A stretch of DNA of 11,007 nucleotides from Bacteroidota bacterium (lineage in GTDB: Bacteria > Bacteroidota > Bacteroidia > Flavobacteriales > Flavobacteriaceae): assembly GCA_024280815.1 (NCBI GenBank), contig JAJRPL010000416.1:1-11007 (forward strand), in the 5' to 3' direction. Positions 1-6,258 of the stretch are shown here, in pieces (position 1 is the first letter of the stretch; the number at the start of each line of letters is the position of its first letter). Under the pieces are notes generated by a model. It saw only the letters and a program-made list of their open reading frames with translations, was not told where the DNA came from and did no database searches. The translations under genes were made by a program, and so were the position numbers.

Positions 1-470
1 GGCAATAAGGTTACAAAACCATGTTCTGTTTTGGTACTGTCTTTATGTAATACAAAATCATTATTCCAATGTTGACCTCTATCATTTGACAGCTTTAAAT
101 GAACATCATAAGCAAAAGTAGCAGGATCAGATTTTTGTAAAAAATGAGTTAATATATTTTCTTTATTCATTGCAATAGCAGGAAAATCTGCCCAATTGAT
201 AAACCAATATTCACCTCTAGCAATTTCAATAGGTGTTGACCAAGTGTTATTTTTATTTAGTGTTGAAAAATTTATTGAATGTACAGAATCGTTAATTTTT
301 TGAGTCCATGACATCAATAGTTCATCACCATTAGCATATAAAAAGGGTTGTTTACTTTGTATAGGAGCTGGCGAAATAATTTCTGTATGATTATTTTTTA
401 CTATTTTTTTTTCTTTTTTACAAGAAAAGAATAATACACAAAAGAGCAGAAGATATTTTACGTTGAACAT
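1..470 (-). CDS. Lipoprotein with sialidase-type Asp-box (N-terminal part only)
   Basis: The reading frame is open from an ATG at 470 to the left edge of the window, giving 156 residues without the C-terminus. The N-terminus (MFNVKYLLLFCVLFFSCKKEKK) is a short hydrophobic lipoprotein signal; FFSC places the acylated cysteine at residue 17, so the product should be exported and membrane-anchored. Residues 128-135 read SNDRGQHW, which fits the Asp-box pattern SxDxGxxW found in the beta-propeller blades of sialidases and other BNR-repeat proteins. Several Trp/Phe-rich strands around residues 77-97 also fit a propeller. The rest of the protein lies outside the window, so the enzymatic function is open: it could be an exo-sialidase-like hydrolase or a non-catalytic propeller. 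It is divergent from the prolyl isomerase gene and has a TAAATTTG element 18 bases upstream of its start. Confidence 0.75.
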   Translation of the reverse strand, partial: MFNVKYLLLFCVLFFSCKKEKKIVKNNHTEIISPAPIQSKQPFLYANGDELLMSWTQKINDSVHSINFSTLNKNNTWSTPIEIARGEYWFINWADFPAIAMNKENILTHFLQKSDPATFAYDVHLKLSNDRGQHWNNDFVLHKDSTKTEHGFVTLL

Positions 471-487
471 GTAGGTTTATTATAGTT

Positions 488-495
488 CAAATTTA
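488..495 (-). promoter_or_regulatory. Putative -7 promoter element (TAAATTTG) for the Asp-box lipoprotein
   Basis: On the minus strand this reads TAAATTTG, an exact match to the Bacteroidota sigma-ABfr -7 consensus TAnnTTTG. It lies 17 bases ahead of the lipoprotein ATG, which would give a very short leader. No convincing TTG element is visible at the expected -33 distance, and AT-rich DNA can match by chance, so confidence is limited. Confidence 0.4.
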
Positions 496-517
496 CAATG
501 TTTTATTTGATTAGTTT

Positions 518-525
518 TATATTTG
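518..525 (+). promoter_or_regulatory. Putative -7 promoter element (TATATTTG) for the prolyl isomerase gene
   Basis: TATATTTG matches TAnnTTTG exactly and ends 14 bases before the ATG at 540. Because it lies downstream of an alternative in-frame ATG at 498, it supports the later start for the isomerase. No clear -33 TTG is present. Together with the element on the other strand, it forms a compact divergent promoter region. Confidence 0.4.
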
Positions 526-539
526 CAATTATCATTTTT

Positions 540-1241
540 ATGAAAAAAAGAAGATTTCTTTATCAATTGATATTACTACTTTTAGTTAGTTTTTTTATTC
601 GCTGTAAAACCGAATCTAAACAAAAAGTTGTAGAAAAACAATCTAAACCTACATCAAAAAATAAAAAAGTTGTTAAAATTGACAAACCTTTTGACTCTAT
701 CAATCACAACAATGCTGTTGATTTTTTAATTGCTTACGGTAAAGAACATAAATCAAACAAAGTGAAATTTAAAACCAGATTAGGTTCATTTACGGTGCTT
801 TTATATGATGATACACCACTTCACAGAGCAAATTTTATTTTTTTAGCTAGGGTAGGTTATTTTAACACCACTTGTTTTCATAGAGTTGATGAAAACTTTA
901 TTGTTCAAGGTGGTAATTCAGAAAATGGTCAAACCTTAGGTTTTCGTAACAAATATGAAAATTATACCATTCCTCCAGAATTTAGAAAACATCACAAGCA
1001 CAAGTATGGAGCCTTAGCTGCGGCAAGAGATTGGGAAAATAACATCAGTAAAAAATCTACACCTTTTGAATTTTATTTTATTCAGTCTAAAAATGGAGCA
1101 CATCATCTTGATGGTTTACATACGGTATTTGGTGAAATTATTTCTGGTTTTGACACCTTAGACAAAATTGCAAAAGTAAGAACAGGCAGAGATGAATGGC
1201 CTTTAGAAGATGTTTTTATGGAAGTAATTGTTTTGAATTAA
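540..1241 (+). CDS. Cyclophilin-type peptidyl-prolyl cis-trans isomerase, lipoprotein
   Basis: This 233-residue protein should catalyse proline isomerisation during folding of exported proteins. A charged start (MKKRR) and a hydrophobic run lead to a cysteine at residue 22, suggesting a lipoprotein; the residue before it is Arg (FIRC), which is unusual for a lipobox. A Lys-rich linker is followed by the cyclophilin domain from about residue 75 to the end. Visible hallmarks are FHRV (113-116) with the catalytic Arg, then FIVQGG, the segment FEFYFIQS, and HLDGLHTVFG near 189-198. The position of the human CypA cyclosporin-contact Trp is His here, so low drug affinity is expected by inference. 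ATG 540 is preferred over the in-frame ATG at 498, because the earlier start would bury the signal peptide and contain the TATATTTG element. The stop overlaps the stop of the convergent gene. Confidence 0.9.
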   Translation: MKKRRFLYQLILLLLVSFFIRCKTESKQKVVEKQSKPTSKNKKVVKIDKPFDSINHNNAVDFLIAYGKEHKSNKVKFKTRLGSFTVLLYDDTPLHRANFIFLARVGYFNTTCFHRVDENFIVQGGNSENGQTLGFRNKYENYTIPPEFRKHHKHKYGALAAARDWENNISKKSTPFEFYFIQSKNGAHHLDGLHTVFGEIISGFDTLDKIAKVRTGRDEWPLEDVFMEVIVLN

Positions 1242-1795
1242 GTTTTCCACTTAATACCACAACCCATACTTGGTTTTTGCAACTTTCTATTTTCCTTTCC
1301 TTCCAACAAGCAATCCAACGCATGTCGTAAATCTTTACCGGTTACCTCTTTTTCGTTTCCTGGTCTAGAGCCATCTAATTGTCCACGATACACTAATTTT
1401 AAATCGGCATCAAACACATAATTATCTGGTGTACAAGCCGCGTCATATGCTTTAGCAACTTCTTGCGTTTCATCATATAAATAAGGAAAAGGATAGTTAT
1501 TTTCTTTGGCATGAATTTTCATCAAATCTGGCCCATCTTGTGGATAATTTTCAACATCATTAGAAGAAATAGCAATAAAAACTATCCCTTTTGATTGATA
1601 ATTGTTAGCAAGCTTAACCAATTGTTCATTGACATGAATTACAAACGGACAATGATTGCAGATAAAAAATAAAACCGTTCCTTTTTTTCCTTTAGCATCC
1701 GTTAAGCTAATTATTTTACCACTCACTACATCAAGCAAATTAAAATCTGGAGCTGCTGTTCCTAACGGAATCATATTTGAAGGTGTTCGTGCCAT
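1238..1795 (-). CDS. Thioredoxin-fold protein, AhpC/TSA-like (PRX_like1 type)
   Basis: A 185-residue cytosolic thioredoxin-fold protein with no signal peptide. The N-terminal part (APDFNLLDVVSGK, then a Leu/Thr strand) is the usual AhpC/TSA opening. The active-site region is FFICNHCPFV, giving a CxxC pair at C46 and C49, unlike the single-Cys PxxxTxxC of true peroxiredoxins. C121-T-P is the cis-Pro segment, followed by a beta strand and the GQLDGSRPGN segment typical of this subfamily. The C-terminal PSMGCGIKWK is also characteristic. Length matches the family, which I know mainly as uncharacterised thiol-disulfide or peroxiredoxin-like proteins, so a role in thiol redox balance is inferred. 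It converges on the isomerase gene with a 4-bp overlap and is divergent from the csaA-like gene across a palindrome-bearing spacer. Confidence 0.88.
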   Translation of the reverse strand: MARTPSNMIPLGTAAPDFNLLDVVSGKIISLTDAKGKKGTVLFFICNHCPFVIHVNEQLVKLANNYQSKGIVFIAISSNDVENYPQDGPDLMKIHAKENNYPFPYLYDETQEVAKAYDAACTPDNYVFDADLKLVYRGQLDGSRPGNEKEVTGKDLRHALDCLLEGKENRKLQKPSMGCGIKWKT

Positions 1796-1811
1796 TATCT
1801 AATTTTTATTT

Positions 1812-1847
1812 GTAATTTTATACTTTCATAATTGAGTATAAAATTAC
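1812..1847. repeat. Perfect 13-bp inverted repeat between divergent genes
   Basis: GTAATTTTATACT (1812-1824) and its exact reverse complement (1835-1847) flank a 10-base loop. The repeat fills most of the 58-bp gap between two divergent starts (1795 and 1854). Each gene is therefore preceded by the same outward-reading sequence AGTATAAAATTAC. There is no T-tract and no gene ends here, so a terminator does not fit. A shared operator for a dimeric regulator, or mirrored promoter elements, is the likely reading. Confidence 0.6.
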
Positions 1848-1853
1848 TAAAAA

Positions 1854-2192
1854 ATGTCTAACCTCATTTCTTTTGACGATTTCACTAAGGTGGATATTAG
1901 AATAGGAACCATCATTGAAGTAAATGACTTCCCAAAAGCCAACAAACCTGCCTATCAACTAAAAATAGATTTTGGGGTATTAGGCATCAAACAGTCTAGT
2001 GCTCAAATCACTGATTTATACACTAAAGAAGAATTACGTAACAAACAAGTTACTGCAATTGTTAATTTTAAACCCAAACAAATCGCTAACTTTATGAGTG
2101 AATGCCTAATACTTGGTGTTGCAAATACTCAAGGAAAAATTGTCTTGTTAAAATCTTCTTCAACGGTAAACAACGGTTCTCAAGTCAATTAA
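1854..2192 (+). CDS. csaA: CsaA-type tRNA-binding domain protein / putative chaperone
   Basis: This 112-residue protein is a single EMAP II/tRNA-binding OB-fold domain of the CsaA family, which binds tRNA and, in Bacillus, has been linked to chaperone activity for secreted preproteins. Diagnostic segments are FTKVDIRIGTI (residues 10-20), FPKANKPAYQLKIDFG (26-41), IKQSSAQIT (45-53) and the NFKPKQIANFMSECLILG run in the second half; these follow the family consensus closely and the length is standard. ATG 1854 is the first start after the inverted repeat and gives the expected N-terminus. The stop is 2 nt before the start of the downstream oxidase, so the two are probably co-transcribed, although a functional link between them is not obvious. 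Confidence 0.92.
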   Translation: MSNLISFDDFTKVDIRIGTIIEVNDFPKANKPAYQLKIDFGVLGIKQSSAQITDLYTKEELRNKQVTAIVNFKPKQIANFMSECLILGVANTQGKIVLLKSSSTVNNGSQVN

Positions 2193-2194
2193 TT

Positions 2195-5116
2195 ATGGCA
2201 GAAATCCTCAATAAAACACACCTGCAAGAGCTTTCCAATACATTAGACGGAGAGCTTTTTTTTGATGATTTACACAAAAGTATTTATGCTACTGATGCTT
2301 CAGTCTACAGAATGCTTCCGTTAGCTGTAGCTTATCCAAAACATCAAGAGGATTTAAAAAAGCTCATCAACTTTGCTCAAAAAAATAAAATAACATTAAT
2401 CCCAAGAGCTGCCGGAACCTCGTTAGCAGGACAATGTGTTGGCGAAGGTATTGTGGTAGACACTTCAAAACACTTTACTAAAATATTAGCTTTTGATGAA
2501 TTAGAAAAAACAGTCACCGTACAACCTGGTGTTATTCGCGATGAACTCAATCTCTTTTTAAAACCCTACGGACTCTTTTTTGGGCCTAATACTTCTACCA
2601 GTAATCGTTGTATGATTGGCGGTATGGTGGGTAATAATTCTTCAGGAACAACATCTATTCAATACGGTGTTACAAGAGATAAAATTTTAAGTTTAAATTC
2701 TTTACTTTCAGATGGTTCAGAAGTTTTATTTAAATCTTTAAATAAAGATAAATTTAATGCTAAATGTATTGAAACTGGCTTAGAAAACAAGATTTATAAA
2801 GCCATTAGAAATGAACTTTCTAATGAAGAAAATCAAAAAGAGATTCATAAAGAATTCCCTAAAAACTCCATACATAGACGCAATACAGGCTATGCTGTAG
2901 ATGAATTGCTTAACACCTCTGTGTTTTCTTCAAATACAAAAGATATAAATTTAGCCAAATTATTATGTGGTAGTGAAGGTACTTTAGCTTTTACAACAGC
3001 CATCACCTTACAATTAGATGTGTTAGCTCCTGCAAAAAACATCACAGTTGCCGTACATTTTAAAAGTATTCAAGAAAGTTTAGAGGCAACTGTAATTGCC
3101 ATGAAACACAATCTATACACTTGTGAGTTGATGGATAAAACCATTTTAGATTGTACCAAAAGTAATCGTGAACAGTTAAAAAACAGGTATTTCATTGAAG
3201 GAGACCCAGAAGCGGTGCTACTCCTTGAAGTGAAAGCCACTACAGATAAAGAAGCTGAGGCTTTAGCCAATACACTTATTAATGACTTAAAAGAGCATCA
3301 ATTTGGTTATGCCTATCCGAAATTATACAATGAAGAAAGTAATAAAGCTGTAGAGCTCCGTAAAGCCGGACTTGGTTTACTGGGGAATATTGTTGGAGAT
3401 GATAAAGCTGTAGCCTGCATTGAGGACACTGCAGTCGCTTTAGAAGACCTACCTGCTTATATCAAAGAATTTACTACCATGATGGATAGCTACAATCAAA
3501 AAGCAGTCTATTATGCTCATGCTGGAGCTGGGGAATTACACCTCCGCCCTATTTTGAATTTAAAAAAGTCTAATGATGTTGAACTTTTTAAGATCATAAC
3601 CACAGAAACTGCTAAACTTGTTAAAAAATATAAAGGTTCGTTTAGTGGCGAACATGGCGATGGCATTGTTCGTGGTGAGTTTCTACCCTTAATGATAGGC
3701 GATAAAAATTACGAATTACTAAAACGCATCAAACACGCTTTTGACCCAAATAACATCTTTAATAAAGGTAAAATTATTGATGCATATCCTATGGATGCTT
3801 CGTTACGATATGAAATTGACAGAGAAGAACCCGAAATAGAAACATTGTTAGATTTTTCTGATTCTTTAGGAATTGTACGTGCTGCCGAAAAGTGTAATGG
3901 CTCTGGTGATTGCAGAAAGACAAGTAACGCTGGCGGAACCATGTGCCCGAGTTATAGAGCTACGTTAGACGAAAAGAATTCAACAAGAGCAAGAGCAAAT
4001 GCTTTACGAGAATTTTTAACTCATTCTGACCAAGCTAATAAATTCAACCACAAAGAACTTAAAGAAGTTTTTGATTTATGCTTAAGTTGTAAGGCTTGTG
4101 CCAGCGAATGCCCGAGTAATGTTGATGTAGCTAGCTTTAAAGCGGAGTTTTTATACCAATATCAAAAGGAAAATCCGCCTTCATTTAGAACCAAAATGTT
4201 TGCCAATAATGTAAAGTACAACAAACTTGGAAGTCTATTTCCATCATTGACAAACCTAGTTTTAAATACTGGTTTGACTAAGAAAATAATGGGAATTGCA
4301 CCTGAAAGAAGCATTCCTAAATTAGCCAACGTAACTTTAAGTAAGTGGATTCATCTAAACCCAACAAAATTAGAAGCTAAAACACCCCAAAAAGGTAATT
4401 TAACACTATTCTGCGATGAATTTACAAATTATTATGACGCACAAGTTGGTATTGATACGATTACATTACTCACAAAATTAGGATACACAATTTCTTTTGT
4501 CGAGCATAGTGAAAGTGGTAGAAGTCATATTTCAAAAGGCTTTTTAGATGAAGCTAAGGTATTAGCAAATCAAAATATTACTGCTTTTAAAGACGTTATT
4601 AATGAGGACAATCCACTTATTGGTATTGAACCTTCTGCCATTTTATCATTTAGAGATGAATATTTACGTTTAGCGGATGATAAGAATGCTGCAAAAAATA
4701 TTGCAAAACACACCTTTACCATTGAAGAATTTATCAAAAATGAAATTTCTAAAGGAAACATCACAAGCAAACAATTCACTAAAAAAGCTAAAACCATCAA
4801 AATACATGGACATTGCCATCAAAAAGCATTGTCGAGTACAGAAGCTACATTTGCCCTATTAAATTTACCAGAGAATTATAAAGTAACCATTATCAATTCT
4901 GGTTGTTGTGGTATGGCAGGATCATTTGGTTACGAAAAAGAACATTACGAACTCAGTATGAAAGTTGGAGAACAGTCTCTTTTTTCAAAAATAAGAAAGT
5001 ATGAATCTACAACTAAAATAGCTGCCTCTGGCACAAGTTGTAGACATCAAATTTATGACGGAACAAAGAAAATAGCCAATCATCCAGCTCAACTATTACT
5101 TAAAGCGTTACTTTAA
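2195..5116 (+). CDS. FAD-linked oxidase fused to Fe-S/CCG domains (D-2-hydroxyacid dehydrogenase, GlcD-GlcF/YdiJ-like)
   Basis: A 973-residue fusion that should oxidise a D-2-hydroxyacid (D-lactate, glycolate or D-2-hydroxyglutarate) and pass electrons through Fe-S clusters to the respiratory chain. The FAD-binding domain includes PRAAGTSLAGQ (70-80) and a later GGMVGNNSSG segment. The FAD-oxidase C-terminal domain carries HAGAGELHLRP (442-452) and SGEHGDG (484-490). Two ferredoxin-like Cys sets follow: C567/C573/C584 with MCPSY, and C629-x2-C632-x2-C635-x3-C639-P. The end holds CCG-domain segments HGHCHQK (871-877) and SGCCGMAGSFG (from 902). An earlier CCG-like site reads ESGR (773-776), lacking the cysteines. 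ATG 2195 is chosen because the preceding in-frame stretch overlaps csaA and resembles no family member. The layout equals GlcD plus GlcF and resembles E. coli YdiJ; the exact substrate cannot be read from sequence. Confidence 0.9.
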   Translation: MAEILNKTHLQELSNTLDGELFFDDLHKSIYATDASVYRMLPLAVAYPKHQEDLKKLINFAQKNKITLIPRAAGTSLAGQCVGEGIVVDTSKHFTKILAFDELEKTVTVQPGVIRDELNLFLKPYGLFFGPNTSTSNRCMIGGMVGNNSSGTTSIQYGVTRDKILSLNSLLSDGSEVLFKSLNKDKFNAKCIETGLENKIYKAIRNELSNEENQKEIHKEFPKNSIHRRNTGYAVDELLNTSVFSSNTKDINLAKLLCGSEGTLAFTTAITLQLDVLAPAKNITVAVHFKSIQESLEATVIAMKHNLYTCELMDKTILDCTKSNREQLKNRYFIEGDPEAVLLLEVKATTDKEAEALANTLINDLKEHQFGYAYPKLYNEESNKAVELRKAGLGLLGNIVGDDKAVACIEDTAVALEDLPAYIKEFTTMMDSYNQKAVYYAHAGAGELHLRPILNLKKSNDVELFKIITTETAKLVKKYKGSFSGEHGDGIVRGEFLPLMIGDKNYELLKRIKHAFDPNNIFNKGKIIDAYPMDASLRYEIDREEPEIETLLDFSDSLGIVRAAEKCNGSGDCRKTSNAGGTMCPSYRATLDEKNSTRARANALREFLTHSDQANKFNHKELKEVFDLCLSCKACASECPSNVDVASFKAEFLYQYQKENPPSFRTKMFANNVKYNKLGSLFPSLTNLVLNTGLTKKIMGIAPERSIPKLANVTLSKWIHLNPTKLEAKTPQKGNLTLFCDEFTNYYDAQVGIDTITLLTKLGYTISFVEHSESGRSHISKGFLDEAKVLANQNITAFKDVINEDNPLIGIEPSAILSFRDEYLRLADDKNAAKNIAKHTFTIEEFIKNEISKGNITSKQFTKKAKTIKIHGHCHQKALSSTEATFALLNLPENYKVTIINSGCCGMAGSFGYEKEHYELSMKVGEQSLFSKIRKYESTTKIAASGTSCRHQIYDGTKKIANHPAQLLLKALL

Positions 5117-5131
5117 TTAAAATATCTTAAA

Positions 5132-5311
5132 ATGAATAAAAATAACACATTACAAATCGCTTAGGTACTGTTAATTATTTTAGGAATTGCTATGATTTAC
5201 ATTGGTGGATTTTACGCACCAAAAGTAATACTACCTCCTATCATTACAGGAATAGGATTCTTTATTATTGCGTGGGTTATGAATACTCTTAAATCCACAA
5301 ACAATCAATAG
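5132..5311 (+). pseudogene. Small two-helix membrane protein gene with in-frame amber stop
   Basis: ATG 5132 opens a frame reading MNKNNTLQIA, then TAG at 5162-5164, then 48 further codons to a TAG at 5309-5311. The part after the internal stop reads as a sensible membrane protein: helix VLLIILGIAMIYIGGFY, a short loop with APKVILPP, and helix IITGIGFFIIAWVM, then a polar tail. A fluent hydrophobic frame on both sides of the stop suggests a 59-residue gene broken by one substitution. The MNKNNTLQIA start and ITGIGFF segment resemble small flavobacterial membrane proteins I recall, without known function. A shortened 39-residue product could start at ATG 5192. It begins 15 nt after the oxidase stop and its end overlaps the convergent DUF6122 gene by 23 bp. 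Confidence 0.6.
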
Positions 5312-5603
5312 CATCTGTTAGCAAGTGGAAAAGTAATCCGACAGCGACTATTCTCGTTTTCTTATGGAACAACAAGAATACGTAACCAATTGCTGCATAA
5401 TAAGTATGTAAAGGGTGAAAGTTGATACTACAACGGTGTGCATCAAAAATTGGACTTGCGAATAGGTGGTCTAAATCGATGAACATAGTCAATACAAGGA
5501 TTATCCATACTTTTTTCCAATACTCACGAAAAAACAACCATGCAATTAATGCAGGAAATATAAAATGCAGTCCATAATGGACAAAAAACCTCAACGCTTC
5601 CAT
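5289..5603 (-). CDS. DUF6122 family membrane protein, YdjM-like metal-binding pattern
   Basis: This 104-residue integral membrane protein has about four hydrophobic segments (near residues 8-24, 31-45, 68-78 and 84-95). It carries a set of acidic and His residues at membrane edges: DLDH (43-46), HR (56-57), HPLH (63-66) and HLLTD (93-97). This spacing recalls the YdjM/LexA-regulated group of putative membrane-bound metal-dependent hydrolases and fits the flavobacterial family DUF6122. Function is unproven. The ATG at 5603 lies one base after the WbqC stop, so translation is probably coupled with WbqC. The 3' end overlaps the interrupted small gene on the opposite strand. Confidence 0.82.
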   Translation of the reverse strand: MEALRFFVHYGLHFIFPALIAWLFFREYWKKVWIILVLTMFIDLDHLFASPIFDAHRCSINFHPLHTYYAAIGYVFLLFHKKTRIVAVGLLFHLLTDAIDCLWI

Positions 5604-5604
5604 T

Positions 5605-6219
5605 TTAAAATTCTATTTGTTGATTTTCTAAGTAACTTAAAGCATTAGTACCTTCCATAAAGAGTACATCTAAAATACTTAAATTAGGAATAAAGCCATG
5701 TTTGTCAGAAAAACCTTGCGTGTAGGCAGTAAATTTATAGTCTTGTTTCAATTTTGCATTGGCTAACTGACGTAAATCTAGTTCAGCATTATATATTTTA
5801 TGATATTCTACAGTCTTTGCAGCATTTAACTCTAATCCTAAAAAATCAATGATTGTTTCTTGACATTTTAAATTAAAGTCTAATAAAAATTTAGGTTTGT
5901 CCTCAAAAAGCGGATTGAATTCGTCTTCAAAATATTCGTAATACGGCGAAGACCTGTAAGCAGACTCTATTGATTTTCTATGTTGTTTCTGCCATCCAAA
6001 ACTATATTCAATCAACACATCTTTTGTTTTCTGAGTGCTGTTGGCATTTTTAATGGGGATATTTAATAATTGCTTACCATTAGGGCTATAAATATAACAG
6101 CGTGTTCTATAGGTTTGTTTTTGGTAATTATCTTCTACTTCAAAAAGCACTGTATCTGCTTTAGCTAAAGCAACATAATGTATAATGGGTGAAAAATATG
6201 TAGGGAAAATTACGATAAT
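5605..6219 (-). CDS. WbqC family protein, probable non-canonical ATT start
   Basis: The C-terminal 181 residues are clearly WbqC family (PF08889), a group often found near polysaccharide genes and of uncertain biochemical role. Diagnostic segments are EVEDNYQKQTYRTRCYI, PNGKQLLNIPI and IEYSFGWQKQHRKSIESAY. The first usable canonical start is GTG at 6150, but conserved family sequence continues upstream in the same frame: IIVIFPTYFSPIIHYVALAKADT, with the expected PTYF. No ATG, GTG or TTG occurs between the upstream stop (6259-6261) and 6150. Aligning with family starts from memory, the initiator falls on ATT (6217-6219) or the adjacent ATC, giving about 204 residues, the usual length. A TATCTTTG element lies 17 bases upstream of ATT. 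It is followed after one base by DUF6122. A GTG-started 181-residue product would lose the conserved N-terminus. Confidence 0.8.
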   Translation of the reverse strand: MIVIFPTYFSPIIHYVALAKADTVLFEVEDNYQKQTYRTRCYIYSPNGKQLLNIPIKNANSTQKTKDVLIEYSFGWQKQHRKSIESAYRSSPYYEYFEDEFNPLFEDKPKFLLDFNLKCQETIIDFLGLELNAAKTVEYHKIYNAELDLRQLANAKLKQDYKFTAYTQGFSDKHGFIPNLSILDVLFMEGTNALSYLENQQIEF

Positions 6220-6236
6220 ATAATATGTATTGATTA

Positions 6237-6244
6237 CAAAGATA
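6237..6244 (-). promoter_or_regulatory. Putative -7 promoter element (TATCTTTG) for WbqC-DUF6122
   Basis: On the minus strand TATCTTTG matches TAnnTTTG and sits just after the stop of the broken upstream gene. Transcription would begin roughly at 6230, about 10 bases ahead of the ATT proposed as the WbqC start. No strong -33 TTG is visible. Confidence 0.4.
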
Positions 6245-6258
6245 CGGTAAAAAAGAGT

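Noticed and set aside
498..539. Earlier in-frame ATG for the prolyl isomerase at 498
   Set aside because: It would put 14 extra hydrophobic residues before the MKKRR signal start and include the TATATTTG element, so ATG 540 is better.
2102..2194. 31-residue N-terminal extension of the FAD/Fe-S oxidase
   Set aside because: It overlaps csaA out of frame, does not resemble the family N-terminus, and ATG 2195 sits 2 nt after the csaA stop.
3070..4862. Several antisense or out-of-frame open stretches within the FAD/Fe-S oxidase (about 60-77 codons)
   Set aside because: They lie wholly inside a strongly supported gene, and their translations resemble no protein; they are codon-use shadows.
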